The notes below the pieces were generated by a model that did no database searches, was not told where the DNA came from, and saw only the letters and a list, made by a program, of their open reading frames with translations. A program made the position numbers and the translations under genes. Of a stretch of DNA of 64,000 nt, positions 54,847-63,571 are shown piece after piece (positions within the stretch are counted from its first letter, which is position 1; each line of letters starts with the position of its first letter). This DNA comes from Gordonibacter massiliensis (ex Traore et al. 2017). GTDB lineage: Bacteria > Actinomycetota > Coriobacteriia > Coriobacteriales > Eggerthellaceae. The stretch is taken from the NCBI GenBank assembly GCA_900170005.1, contig LT827128.1:3654168-3718167 (forward strand), written 5' to 3'.

Positions 54847-55797
54847 ATGAGATCCTTACCCGCGTGCAACGTGGCCGACACGGCCGCAGCGGCCCGCGCG
54901 CACGGCATGTCGCTCTCCCTGTTGGTGGAGCGAACCATGCAGGCGGCGGGCCGCCGCTCCGTGCAGAGGCTTTACGTCGGATCGAACCTCTGCAGCCAGT
55001 ACTTTCTCCGTCAGCCCGAACAGGTGTGGCGCGAGGCGTTTTCCCTTTGCCGACGCGAGCGCATACCAGCCACGCTCGTGGTGCCCGTGTTCTCCCAGAA
55101 GGACCTCGCCGAGGCGCGGCGTCGCATCGACGAGGTCGTTTCGGCGCATGGCGACGCCGTCGACGAGATCACGGTGAACGACGTGGGCATGGTGGCGTAC
55201 TGCCTCGACCGGTACGGGCTGCCGCTCAACGCCGGGCGCCTGTTCTCCAAAGAGCCGCGCGACCCGCGCTACGTCGAGCTGTTCGAAGCCAAGCACGCCT
55301 TGGGTGTGCCCGCGCTCGTCACCGAGCTGTTCCGTCGGGGCGAGTTGCAGGGCCTGGAGCTCGACCCGACGCATGCGGCGCTCGACCTGTCCGAGCTGCG
55401 CGGCTACATGCCGCATCTCGAGGTGGGCGTGCACATGCCGTACTGCTATCTGTCGACGGGTTCGATCTGCGAGCTGACCGGCATAGGTCGCCCCGTGCGC
55501 GAGAAGTTCCGCCCGAACGCGCCGTGCACGCTGGAATGCACGCGTTGCGCGATAGGATACCGGCTGCCCTACGGCGCGCGCCTGCTCAAGTTCGGGCGCG
55601 CCGTGTACTTCCCGAACCACGATTGCACCGTGTGCGAGGGGGAGGACTTCCGGATGATCGTGTCGCCGTTCGACGTGCTGGTTCCTCGGCGCGACGCCCG
55701 CATCGAGCACGGTCCGACGGCCGTGCGCTTCCAAGCAGACGAGCCCGTGCGCGTGGGGCGATGCGCTTCCCTCGCGGCGGAAGGCGGTGCGCGATGA
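54847..55797 (+). CDS. U32 peptidase-like protein A
   Basis: 316 residues, TIM-barrel-like, with Fe-S-type cysteines near the C-terminus (CTLECTRCAIGY and HDCTVC). ITVNDVGMVAYCLDRYGLPL resembles the U32 core strand. The next gene is a second U32-like protein and overlaps it by four bases (ATGA). In other bacteria such pairs (UbiU/UbiV, RlhA relatives) bind 4Fe-4S and hydroxylate quinone or rRNA without O2; a role here is only inferred. Confidence 0.7.
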   Translation: MRSLPACNVADTAAAARAHGMSLSLLVERTMQAAGRRSVQRLYVGSNLCSQYFLRQPEQVWREAFSLCRRERIPATLVVPVFSQKDLAEARRRIDEVVSAHGDAVDEITVNDVGMVAYCLDRYGLPLNAGRLFSKEPRDPRYVELFEAKHALGVPALVTELFRRGELQGLELDPTHAALDLSELRGYMPHLEVGVHMPYCYLSTGSICELTGIGRPVREKFRPNAPCTLECTRCAIGYRLPYGARLLKFGRAVYFPNHDCTVCEGEDFRMIVSPFDVLVPRRDARIEHGPTAVRFQADEPVRVGRCASLAAEGGAR

Positions 55798-56786
55798 ACC
55801 CGCTCGTGCCCGTGAACGACCGCGCCTACTTGGAGCGTTACGTCGCTGCCGGAGGCGAGGAGTTCTACGTCGGCTTCCACGACCCCGCCTGGCACGAGCG
55901 TTTCGGCGACGAGGCCGACCTCAATCGTATGACGGGCTTCCAGCGCCAAGCCAACCCCTATTGCTTCGAGGACGTGCTCTCCATCGTGGACGAGGTGCGC
56001 GAACTGGGCAAGCGCATCTACGTCACGTTCAACGCGAGCGCCTACTCCCAGGAGCGGCTGGACTTCCTGTTCGGCTACTTCGAGCGTTTGCATGCGGCAG
56101 GCGCCACGGGCGCCATCGTGTCGGTGCCCGAGGCCGTGGAGCCGGCGGCCGACAGCGGCTTGGAGGTGGTGGCGTCCACCATGTGCGGCGTCTACAACGC
56201 CGACATCGCGCGCTTTTACCGCGACCTCGGCTGCGGACGCGTCATCGTGCCGCGCGACGTGGGCCTTTCGGAGATCGAGGCCATGGCCGAGGCCGTGCCC
56301 GATGTGGAGCTGGAGGTGTTCCTCATGCGCAACGGGTGCGTTTTCGCGGACGGGTTCTGCCTGGGCCGCCATTTCCAGGGGCGCAACGCGCTGTGCTGGG
56401 ACGTGCGCCACGCCGACCGCGAGTTCTACACGGTGGGGCGCGGCAGCGGCCTGTCGCGTGCCGCCCGCGAGAACAACGAGGCGTACGGGCGGTTCCACCT
56501 CACCGCCTGCGGGTTGTGCGCCGTGTACCGTTTGGAGCGGGCGGGCGTGTCGGCAGCGAAGATCGTGGGGCGCTCGGACGATCCGGCCTGCGTCCTGCGC
56601 GACATCGAGGCGGTCGTGCGCAACGTGGAGATTGCGAACGGGTGCGCCGACGAGCAGGAGTTCCTCGCGCGCATGAGCGTGCCGCCCGAGCGCGCCCGCG
56701 ACTGCGGCGACTCCCTGTCGTGCTACTACCCGGAAGTGCGCTTCCCCCGCACGGCGCGCCGCGAGCCCCTCGTGCGCGCGGGGTAG
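55794..56786 (+). CDS. U32 peptidase-like protein B
   Basis: 330 residues; ATG 55794 overlaps the upstream stop, so the much longer open frame is not used. IYVTFNASAYSQERLDFLF, GAIVSVPEAVEPAADSG and VIVPRDVGLSEIEAMAE are U32-like barrel strands; cysteine sites are NGCVFADGFCLGRH, ALCWD and TACGLCAVYRL, probably a 4Fe-4S site. Presumed heterodimer partner of the preceding protein. Confidence 0.8.
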   Translation: MNPLVPVNDRAYLERYVAAGGEEFYVGFHDPAWHERFGDEADLNRMTGFQRQANPYCFEDVLSIVDEVRELGKRIYVTFNASAYSQERLDFLFGYFERLHAAGATGAIVSVPEAVEPAADSGLEVVASTMCGVYNADIARFYRDLGCGRVIVPRDVGLSEIEAMAEAVPDVELEVFLMRNGCVFADGFCLGRHFQGRNALCWDVRHADREFYTVGRGSGLSRAARENNEAYGRFHLTACGLCAVYRLERAGVSAAKIVGRSDDPACVLRDIEAVVRNVEIANGCADEQEFLARMSVPPERARDCGDSLSCYYPEVRFPRTARREPLVRAG

Positions 56787-57224
56787 GGGCCTCGGTTCCG
56801 ACGGGAACCGGGCACGGGCCTTACCAAGATGCCCAGGTCTGGCAAGATGTCCTCCCGCGCAGGGTCCGATACATTCGAGCGGGCGGTTTCGATCGGCATG
56901 GTCGAGGCGATGGATTTCGTTACGTCGAAAGGCGTTCTCGGTGACCCTTCGGGGCTGCCATGTTAAAAAATCGAAGCTGTGATGGCTCGTAAGGGTTTTT
57001 GGGGGAGTGCATGAAAATTGCGACCTGGGCAAACGCCCGCGTGTGTTTGGTATTTTCCTGCCACGGGTCCTCTCAAGCCATCATGGCTTCGAAAAAGTAG
57101 CAGAAGAAGCCCGAAAAACTATTACGGTGCTGTTTTACGTCGACGGCGTCCGGCGTGCTCGTGCGCGGCCGGGCGTTTTGCTATCATGGGACGATACGTC
57201 TGCATCGTTTGAGAAGGAAGTCCC
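56787..57224. other. intergenic region before ychF
   Basis: 438 bases. A CGGTTCC/GGGAACCG hairpin at 56793-56810 may end the U32 operon. ATGAAAATTGCGACCTGGG (57011) echoes a sequence at 35983-36003. The segment 57112-57150 resembles the dnaE upstream region, and TATCAT (57182) may be the ychF -10. No credible gene. Confidence 0.4.
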
Positions 57225-58289
57225 ATGTCGCTATCCATCGGTATCGTCGGGCTGCCGAACGTCGGCAAGTCTACGCTGTTCACGGCCCTCACGAACAAGG
57301 GCGGCCTCGCGGCCAACTACCCGTTCGCCACCATCGAGCCCAACGTAGGTGTGGTGCCCGTGCCCGACGCGCGTCTCGACCGCCTGGCCGAGATCGACCA
57401 TCCGGCGCGCATCGTGCCGGCCACCGTCGAGTTCGTGGACATCGCGGGCCTCGTGGCCGGCGCCAGCCAGGGCGAGGGCTTGGGCAACCAGTTCCTCGCG
57501 AACATCCGTGAGACGGACGCCATCTGCGAGGTTGTGCGCTTCTTCGGCGATCCGGACGTCGTGCACGTCTCCGGCAAGGTGGACCCGCAGAGCGACGTGG
57601 AGACCATCAAGACCGAGCTGATCCTGGCCGACATGGGCACGCTGGAGAAGGCGCTGCCGCGCCTGGAGAAGGAAGCCAAGCGCGACAAGGCCGGCGCGGC
57701 GAAGGTCGCCGCCGCCAAGAAGGTGTACGAGGGGCTGAACGAAGGGCACCGCGCCCGCACGCTCGACCTCACCGACGACGAGCGTGCCGCGCTGCACGAT
57801 TTGCACCTGCTGACCATGAAGCCCATGCTCTACATCGCCAACGTCGACGAGGACCAGCTCACGGCCGATCTGCCCGAGATCGACGGGTGCGCCCCGGTGC
57901 CCATCTGCGCGAAGGTGGAGGCCGACTTGGCCGAGCTCGACCCGGCCGAGGCCAAGGAGTACCTGGAGGCCATGGGGCTCGAGGAAAGCGGCCTCGCGCG
58001 CCTCGTCCGCGAGGCGTATCATCTGCTGGGACTGCAGTCGTACTTCACAAGCGGCGAGACCGAGACGCGCGCCTGGACCATCCCCATCGGCGCGAAGGCC
58101 CCGCAGGCGGCCGGTGTCATCCACTCGGACTTCGAGCGCGGCTTCATCAAGGCCGAGACGGCGTCGTTCGCCGACTACTCCGAGCTGAACGGCGAGAAGG
58201 GCTGCCGCGACGCCGGCAAGCTGCGCCAAGAGGGCAAGGAGTACGTGGTGCAAGACGGCGACGTCATGCACTTCAAGTTCAACGTGTGA
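57225..58289 (+). CDS. ychF: YchF/OLA1-family ATPase
   Basis: 354-residue P-loop protein of the Obg group that prefers ATP; linked to ribosomes and oxidative stress. G1 GLPNVGKST near residue 8, FVDIAGLVAGASQGEGLGNQ near 65-85 and NIRETDAICEVVRFF; the TGS domain ends with [16 protein letters not shown] 57225 follows GAAGGAAG. Its last 69 bases recur in degenerate form at 62131-62199, the other side of the restriction-modification island. Confidence 0.97.
   Translation: MSLSIGIVGLPNVGKSTLFTALTNKGGLAANYPFATIEPNVGVVPVPDARLDRLAEIDHPARIVPATVEFVDIAGLVAGASQGEGLGNQFLANIRETDAICEVVRFFGDPDVVHVSGKVDPQSDVETIKTELILADMGTLEKALPRLEKEAKRDKAGAAKVAAAKKVYEGLNEGHRARTLDLTDDERAALHDLHLLTMKPMLYIANVDEDQLTADLPEIDGCAPVPICAKVEADLAELDPAEAKEYLEAMGLEESGLARLVREAYHLLGLQSYFTSGETETRAWTIPIGAKAPQAAGVIHSDFERGFIKAETASFADYSELNGEKGCRDAGKLRQEGKEYVVQDGDVMHFKFNV
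58221..58289 (+). repeat. left direct repeat: 3' end of ychF
   Basis: Left copy of a 69-base direct repeat that matches 62131-62199 at all but about six positions. The copy here includes the functional ychF stop codon. Likely integration site of the island. Confidence 0.8.
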
Positions 58290-58309
58290 TATTTTGCAGG
58301 TAGCTCCGG

Positions 58310-58360
58310 GAGCCGTAGAAACCTCTTTTAAGCAGGTGCTATGCGGCTCTTATTTTGTTT
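58310..58360 (+). terminator. possible ychF terminator
   Basis: GAGCCG (58310) pairs with CGGCTC (58344), with ACCT/AGGT inside, followed by TTATTTTG. Confidence 0.6.
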
Positions 58361-58518
58361 TCGGGCTATGCCGTTCCACCCCCCCGTTTCAGGCTGTTTA
58401 ACGTGAAAAAACGCGCCGATTGATTCCGTTACAAGTAAGTCCCAAAGAACGTCCTCACAACAAAGCAGCAATGTTGTCCGAATGTGCGTTTGCTGCTCTT
58501 GTGCTATTTAGATAGAGT

Positions 58519-59092
58519 ATGACGAAACATCCGCCGGAATCTAGCGCTCTCCTTAGCGAAGCATACGGCAAAGATGCCGAAAGGCATTTCCGTTCGGGCA
58601 GTATACGGAGCGCAGTTGAATATATCGAGAACATGGGAAACGAAACATGGGAAGCCTACAAGATAATGGAGGAAATAAGCTCCTTTGAAAGCAAGTACGG
58701 GAAATGGCTAAGTAAATGGTGCTATTCAGATAAAGCTAAGTACGATGATGCAGCCGGTAAATGGGTTTACGACGAGAAAGATATTGAAATAACAATCACG
58801 GCTAAATATAGCGACGGTTTGGAACTATGTGTAAAGTTCACGATGGATTCGATGCTGGAGACAAGGTATACGAACTGAAGAAAATTAATAAAGAAGGAAA
58901 GCAGTCTTACGAGTTGAGTATTAATGGTGCAGACAGGCTTGTTCTAGCAGATACTCATACTAGAGTTTTGACCTATATCGGAGAAGGGCAAATTGAAGAA
59001 ACATTTCCCCAGGGGAAGCTATCGAAAAACACTTTTAAAAGTAGATGACGGTTGGCATTACATACCAAGGTTTGACCATTTCAAAGAGGGTT
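58519..59092 (+). pseudogene. frameshifted hypothetical gene in the island
   Basis: Three overlapping short frames look like one broken gene of about 190 residues: MTKHPPESSALLSEAYGKDA in the first, GDKVYELKKINKEGKQ and RVLTYIGEGQIEETFP in the second, and KVDDGWHYIPRFDHFKEG in the third. Frame changes fall near 58840 and 59035 (a run of T and A). AT-rich, no known family. Two separate small genes are possible but less likely. Confidence 0.5.
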
Positions 59093-59105
59093 TATCTACC
59101 CGGGC

Positions 59106-59135
59106 AAAGATGCACTGCGTAGCCAGTGCATCTTT
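59106..59135. terminator. bidirectional-type hairpin after the broken gene
   Basis: AAAGATGCACTG (59106) and CAGTGCATCTTT (59124) are a perfect 12-bp stem with a 6-base loop, ending in TTTGTG. The remaining 209 bases to the endonuclease stop hold nothing recognisable. Confidence 0.75.
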
Positions 59136-59344
59136 GTGCAACCGTCTACTCATAAAGAAATCTTTCTTTGATGACAAACGACCACTAAATTAGGAGTGTT
59201 TCTTAGGATAGACGCGCTGACTGCAACTGTGGAAAACAAGCATCTGCACCAATGTAGATGTTATATGTGGATGCTAGCATTGTCCGACTCAAGGAGCACC
59301 ATAGGTATCGAGTTGCTAAACTTGAAAGTGTATTTAGCAAAAAA

Positions 59345-59965
59345 CTACCTTTTGCGCCAAAGGCGTTTAGATTTACTTGACATGCCGTCACTCCCTTTGT
59401 TAATCAGGGGAATGTTGCGATCGTACTGTTCGGCATCAAAACCATAGATGATGAACGGGTATTCTAAGGCTAGCGAGCAGTAAGGTTCAAGTTCTTCGTA
59501 AGTCGCTATCCTATCGGTCAAGTAATAGCCAAGTCGAGCGACGGGCATAACAAGAAAAGCCAAATCAATATCACCATTGCGTACACCGAGAAGAAGTTTA
59601 TTAAGAGATCGGTGTGCAGATGAAATATTTCCTGTTTCGAACTCTAGTCCGACTTTGAATTCATCGGAAGTGTTGGCGAACTTCTTGTATACGTCAATTG
59701 GGCCACCCTTTTTGTTGCTAAAGCAAGCTAGCGGGTATTCTCGGTACCATCGAAACTCATTTTCCATTTTTTGATAGAACTTGTCTTTTATGGGAACGAC
59801 GCCGTTGCAGTTCTTCCTAGAATCGTTGATATGGAATTCCGTTAGCCCATTGGTAACCATCGATAAAATGGAGGTCGTCACCTCCCGATTCGCTTGAGCA
59901 GCAAAATCGTCGTTAGCCAATAAGACCTCTGCTTTACCGGTGATGAGGCTTTTGGAAATATGCAT
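59345..59965 (-). CDS. type II restriction endonuclease, BamHI/BglII-like
   Basis: 206 residues. Asp91 and Glu108-x-Glu110 in VGLEFETGNISSAHRSLNKL keep the same spacing as BamHI Asp94 and Glu111-x-Glu113; an acidic residue near 70-76 may match BamHI Glu77. This assignment uses memory of the family. The ATG at 59965 lies just after the C-protein stop, so the two genes form an operon (C then R), as usual. The recognition site is unknown. Confidence 0.7.
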   Translation of the reverse strand: MHISKSLITGKAEVLLANDDFAAQANREVTTSILSMVTNGLTEFHINDSRKNCNGVVPIKDKFYQKMENEFRWYREYPLACFSNKKGGPIDVYKKFANTSDEFKVGLEFETGNISSAHRSLNKLLLGVRNGDIDLAFLVMPVARLGYYLTDRIATYEELEPYCSLALEYPFIIYGFDAEQYDRNIPLINKGSDGMSSKSKRLWRKR

Positions 59966-59966
59966 T

Positions 59967-60176
59967 TTACCCCCTTAACAAATCTGCTGCGCTAAGGCTA
60001 AGAGCTATTGCGATTTTTTCTATACTGTCGATGGAAATGTTTCTCGAACAACGCTCTACATCGGAGATATATGTCCTATGAAGGCCGCATAAATGGGCGA
60101 GATCTTCTTGTGAAAGTCCACGTTCATGGCGAACCTTCTTCAAATTTTCAGAGAGAGTTTGACGTAAAGATGGCAT
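59967..60176 (-). CDS. restriction-modification controller (C) protein, XRE family
   Basis: 69 residues, nearly all helix-turn-helix: LKKVRHERGLSQEDLAHLCG then LHRTYISDVERCSRNISIDS. Size and place, between the endonuclease and methyltransferase genes on the endonuclease strand, are those of C proteins that delay endonuclease expression until methylation is complete. Binds the site in the gap to the methyltransferase gene. Confidence 0.9.
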   Translation of the reverse strand: MPSLRQTLSENLKKVRHERGLSQEDLAHLCGLHRTYISDVERCSRNISIDSIEKIAIALSLSAADLLRG

Positions 60177-60232
60177 AGGGGCTCCTGCGTTGACCGATAT
60201 TAACCGCTATGCTATAGTTTCTGTCGCCTAAG

Positions 60233-60244
60233 AGTCTACAGACT
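60233..60244. promoter_or_regulatory. candidate C-box operator
   Basis: AGTCTACAGACT is a palindrome of the GACT/AGTC type known for C-boxes, abutting the methyltransferase ATG at 60245. On the minus strand TAGACT and TATAGC lie 16 bp apart and may form the C/R promoter overlapping the box. Only one clear box was seen; a weaker second one could lie further left. Confidence 0.55.
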
Positions 60245-61462
60245 ATGAGTGACGCGGAGTGGCTAATGAAATTCTTTTGTGCATACGATCTGCTGATCCA
60301 AAGAGGTAAAAATCTTGGTCTCGATGAATCTGGACTAAGAAAGAGTCTGCTTTCAATAGGCATTCGCGCAAAAGATATTGACTATCTAAAGAAGGGGGCA
60401 CACTATCCTGACGATAGCCCGGTTATGATAAAGATTCGAGAATACTTAGGGCTAAATTTACTCGAATACAATCTTTCCCTAGGAATTGTTCCAACGGCTT
60501 ATCAGGCATCATACGAAGCCAACATCCGTAATATTGCCGCACTGCTTGTGCCAGATCGGTCTCAGGACGATGGTTCTTACGCAGTGTCCCCAGTGTACGA
60601 AACCAAGAGTGGCGCTCTTTACTCTGGTGATTGCCTGAAAATTATGCCCAAGATTCCTGACAATTCATTTGATCTTATTTTTGCTGACCCTCCCTTCAAT
60701 CTTGGCAAAGAATATGATGCTGGCGTGAACGATGACTTAACGCTTTCTAGCTACGTTGCCTGGACTCATCGCTGGCTGAACGAATGCGTACGACTCCTCA
60801 AACCAGGCGGATACCTCTGTGTTTATAATTTGCCAAAATGGTGCACTTATATTGCTGCCCACCTTAATCAATACCTTACGTTTTGGGATTGGATAGCTGT
60901 GGATATGAAATATTCATTGCCAATTCCAAAACGGCTTTATCCAGCGCATTACGGACTGGTCGCATATGTAAAAGGCCCGAAGCCTACCGTCTTCAATAAC
61001 CAGAGGCTGTCTCTTGAAACATGTCGTCACTGCGGCGGGGAAGTGAAAGATTATGGTGGCTACAAAAATAAGATGAACCCCAAGGGAGTTAACGTCTCGG
61101 ATGTATGGAGCGATATATATCCAGTCCGTCATGCAGGGTCGAAAAACAGAAGATACAACGAGTTGCCAGTTAAGCTTCTCGATAGGGTAATACGAATGAC
61201 CACAAACGAGGGAGATGCTGTGTTCGACCCATTTGGGGGCAGCGGAACAACGTATGCTGTCTCCGAGCTCCTTGGTAGACAATGGGTGGGCTGCGAATTG
61301 GGAGATTGTAATGTTATCGTCTCTAGGCTACAGACTCCTGACAATGATGCTCAAAAACTAGCATCACTAGAGCAGGACAAATGCCTCTTTCCTGAAAGCG
61401 TACGAAAGCTTCGAGAAAAGAATGGGTTTTGGCTGCCTGAAGATTTCATAGCTGAGAAATGA
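60245..61462 (+). CDS. DNA methyltransferase of the restriction-modification system (beta class)
   Basis: 405 residues. Motif IV is DPPFNLGKEYD (about 148), and the SAM-binding motif I DPFGGSGTT lies after it (about 328), so the order is the beta class; amino-methylation of adenine N6 or cytosine N4 is implied. Residues 1-100 form an extra N-terminal domain. ATG 60245 lacks a ribosome site and abuts the C-box; ATG 60266 with GGAG upstream is an alternative, as is leaderless translation. Protects host DNA from the neighbouring endonuclease. Confidence 0.92.
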   Translation: MSDAEWLMKFFCAYDLLIQRGKNLGLDESGLRKSLLSIGIRAKDIDYLKKGAHYPDDSPVMIKIREYLGLNLLEYNLSLGIVPTAYQASYEANIRNIAALLVPDRSQDDGSYAVSPVYETKSGALYSGDCLKIMPKIPDNSFDLIFADPPFNLGKEYDAGVNDDLTLSSYVAWTHRWLNECVRLLKPGGYLCVYNLPKWCTYIAAHLNQYLTFWDWIAVDMKYSLPIPKRLYPAHYGLVAYVKGPKPTVFNNQRLSLETCRHCGGEVKDYGGYKNKMNPKGVNVSDVWSDIYPVRHAGSKNRRYNELPVKLLDRVIRMTTNEGDAVFDPFGGSGTTYAVSELLGRQWVGCELGDCNVIVSRLQTPDNDAQKLASLEQDKCLFPESVRKLREKNGFWLPEDFIAEK

Positions 61463-62679
61463 AGCCATATTATAACGAGAGCGGGTTATCCGATCGTGTT
61501 CTCCGTTCGGCAACTCCAAATCCGTATTTCGCATGTACATTAAAATCTTCTCGGGTTAGATATGTATGCGACATATTGACGGGTTAAAACCCATACGTAC
61601 ATTTTTTCGAAAAACTAGTTTCAGAATGGCCTCGAACGTTAATGCGCGCACCGCATTCAGGTGATGATTTGTTCTAATATTTGCCGATCAAAAGAGGTAT
61701 CTAAAACCAAGGGTCGACATCCGAACTTCTTGATAGCGTTATAAGAGACGGTATTGAAGACGTTTCTCTCAAGCCATGCTAAAAGCCGCTTTATCTCTAT
61801 CGCATCGATAGGAACGCTGCATCCCTTAAATGTATTTTATCATCCTTGTTTTTGGTCAAATCACCAGCTTCTTTCTGATCTGAAGTCACCTGCAAATCAC
61901 ACGAAAATGGTTCGCAAATACTTCGATTTCGCGTTATTTCAAGTTGATACCTGTAGCCAAGACAAACGTTGGTTACCTGCAATTTGCACCTTGATTTGCC
62001 TGCTTTGTTGTAATCTTGTTTTAAACGAATTTCGAAATGCCAGTCGGTGTATGATTTTGCCGCTGCATCAAGGTGAAGAATATCGGTTTGAAAACCTTAA
62101 TTCACTTGCGAAAATAATCGATGCTGGTCGCTGCATCAAGAGGGCAAGGAGTACGTGGCGCAAGACGGCGACGTCATGCACTTCAAGTTTAACGTGTAAG
62201 GTTTTTTCGCGAGCTGTATATCTCCGATAACCAGGGGATATTACGGCGCTTTCATATTTGGTGGCAGATCGGACATGATCCATACAGCATATTTCAAAAA
62301 AGGTCCGCTTCGCAAGGTCGGATTGCATAAGTCTTTCGCCGTCAGCGGCGGGAGCATGGAAGTCGCAAATGACTACCCAATGCTTCCTTCTCCTTGCTAA
62401 TCGAACCGACGATGCGTTTCAATGTGGTGCCGATTCCTGCATCGATCTGCGGCCACCCATAGTTTTGCTTGCTTTCCCTCGTATTCTGGGATGGTTTTGG
62501 CGACAAGGTCGACCAAGAGGATGTTTCGATTGCCTGCTGTTGGTTTTTTCGACTTTGTATCACTCGTACTACCTTACTTGTTCATGGAAAGGTGAGGGGC
62601 AATGCATGTACGAGCGTTGTACTTCAATGAACGCGGAGTGGCTGACATTGCGATTCAACCTAATGCGATAGGGTATGGC
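61463..62679. other. AT-rich non-coding part of the island and its right border
   Basis: About 1.2 kb with no convincing gene; the longest frame (61754-62230) has poor coding character and crosses the ychF-like repeat at 62131-62199. A minus-strand remnant around 62380-62540 (YGWPQIDAGIGTTLKRI) may be a broken gene. The region past 62200 probably belongs to the original chromosome. Confidence 0.5.
62131..62199 (+). repeat. right direct repeat: degenerate copy of the ychF 3' end
   Basis: Matches the last 69 bases of ychF with about six changes, mostly at silent positions, ending in TAA instead of TGA. Similarity fades on the left near 62118. No ychF reading frame continues upstream. It marks the right end of the 3.9-kb island. 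Confidence 0.8.
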
Positions 62680-63534
62680 TTAGTTGCCAAGAAATTCCTT
62701 TTTGCGTGCGTACACAATTCCAAGCAGGATGGAGAATGCAATTACCGCCATTTGCAGCCAGAGTCCATGGTCTGCTCCTGGAAGCCAGGTGAGATAAGAA
62801 ATGCTGCTTGTATTGTAGAAAAACGAGAGAGGATTAACGAATGCGCCAAGAGGCCATCCGATGCCTTGTGCGAGGTCGACGACAAAAGACAGCGACCCAT
62901 GTGTTGGTGACAGGCCAAGGAGCATAATGACTGTAAAAGAAAGAGTGGGTTCTGATAGCACCCAGTAAAGTAGAGAGAAAACGACGCTTATGGCGATGGA
63001 TGCAAGCAGGCAGAGAGCGAGAGAAAAGAAAAGCAGCAGCAAAATAGGTGGTGAAGCTACAGTTGTACCGTCTGCAAGAGCGGCGAATACGCTATGGGAT
63101 TGTTCGAAATCGATCAGGTTATGCGTATTAAAATATGAAACGAGAGCGACTGAGGCGAATGTAACTATCCCTATAATGAAGGCGGTAGCGGTCGCGTCAT
63201 AAACTCGTTCGAGCCAAAGCTCTCGAAAACTGCGATGCCTCAATATCCAATTCGCGCTTAGCGTTCTCCGATCAAGATTGACAAGCCAAAGTGCTGCAAT
63301 GCAGGGACATATGCACCAAAGCAGAGGAAGCAATGTCGCATTGCCTGAACCGAGCAGCCAGATGATGCTATCAGCGAAAGTTGGGTCGAAGCCGTAGTGC
63401 AGGAGATAGTTCATCTGAATTATCTGGGTAACGATGGTCGCCGCGACGATGGCCGTCAGACATATGGCAAACGATAAAAGACTGCTTTTCATGAAAGAGA
63501 AATAACGCTGTGTGCAGTGAGAAAAAAATTGCAT
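62680..63534 (-). CDS. ABC-2-type membrane permease-like protein
   Basis: About 284 residues with six to seven hydrophobic segments, including SFAICLTAIVAATIVTQIIQ and LLLLFFSLALCLLASIAISV. ATG 63534 follows AAAGGAGCGG. No ATP-binding domain; with the next gene it forms a pair of permease-like proteins on the minus strand, as in ABC-2 exporters for lantibiotics or other peptides. GC is lower than in the rest of the chromosome. Family call by topology only. Confidence 0.6.
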   Translation of the reverse strand: MQFFSHCTQRYFSFMKSSLLSFAICLTAIVAATIVTQIIQMNYLLHYGFDPTFADSIIWLLGSGNATLLPLLWCICPCIAALWLVNLDRRTLSANWILRHRSFRELWLERVYDATATAFIIGIVTFASVALVSYFNTHNLIDFEQSHSVFAALADGTTVASPPILLLLFFSLALCLLASIAISVVFSLLYWVLSEPTLSFTVIMLLGLSPTHGSLSFVVDLAQGIGWPLGAFVNPLSFFYNTSSISYLTWLPGADHGLWLQMAVIAFSILLGIVYARKKEFLGN

Positions 63535-63571
63535 CAATCACCGCTCCTTTCGTAGTGCGAGTTGAGGCAGG

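Noticed and set aside
54864-55793. Long upstream extension of the second U32-like frame
   Set aside because: It overlaps the first U32-like gene in another frame and is Arg-rich shadow sequence; the ATG at 55794 with ATGA overlap is the natural start.
61754-62230. 158-codon frame in the island
   Set aside because: Poor coding character, and its 3' part reads through the ychF-derived repeat in a wrong frame.
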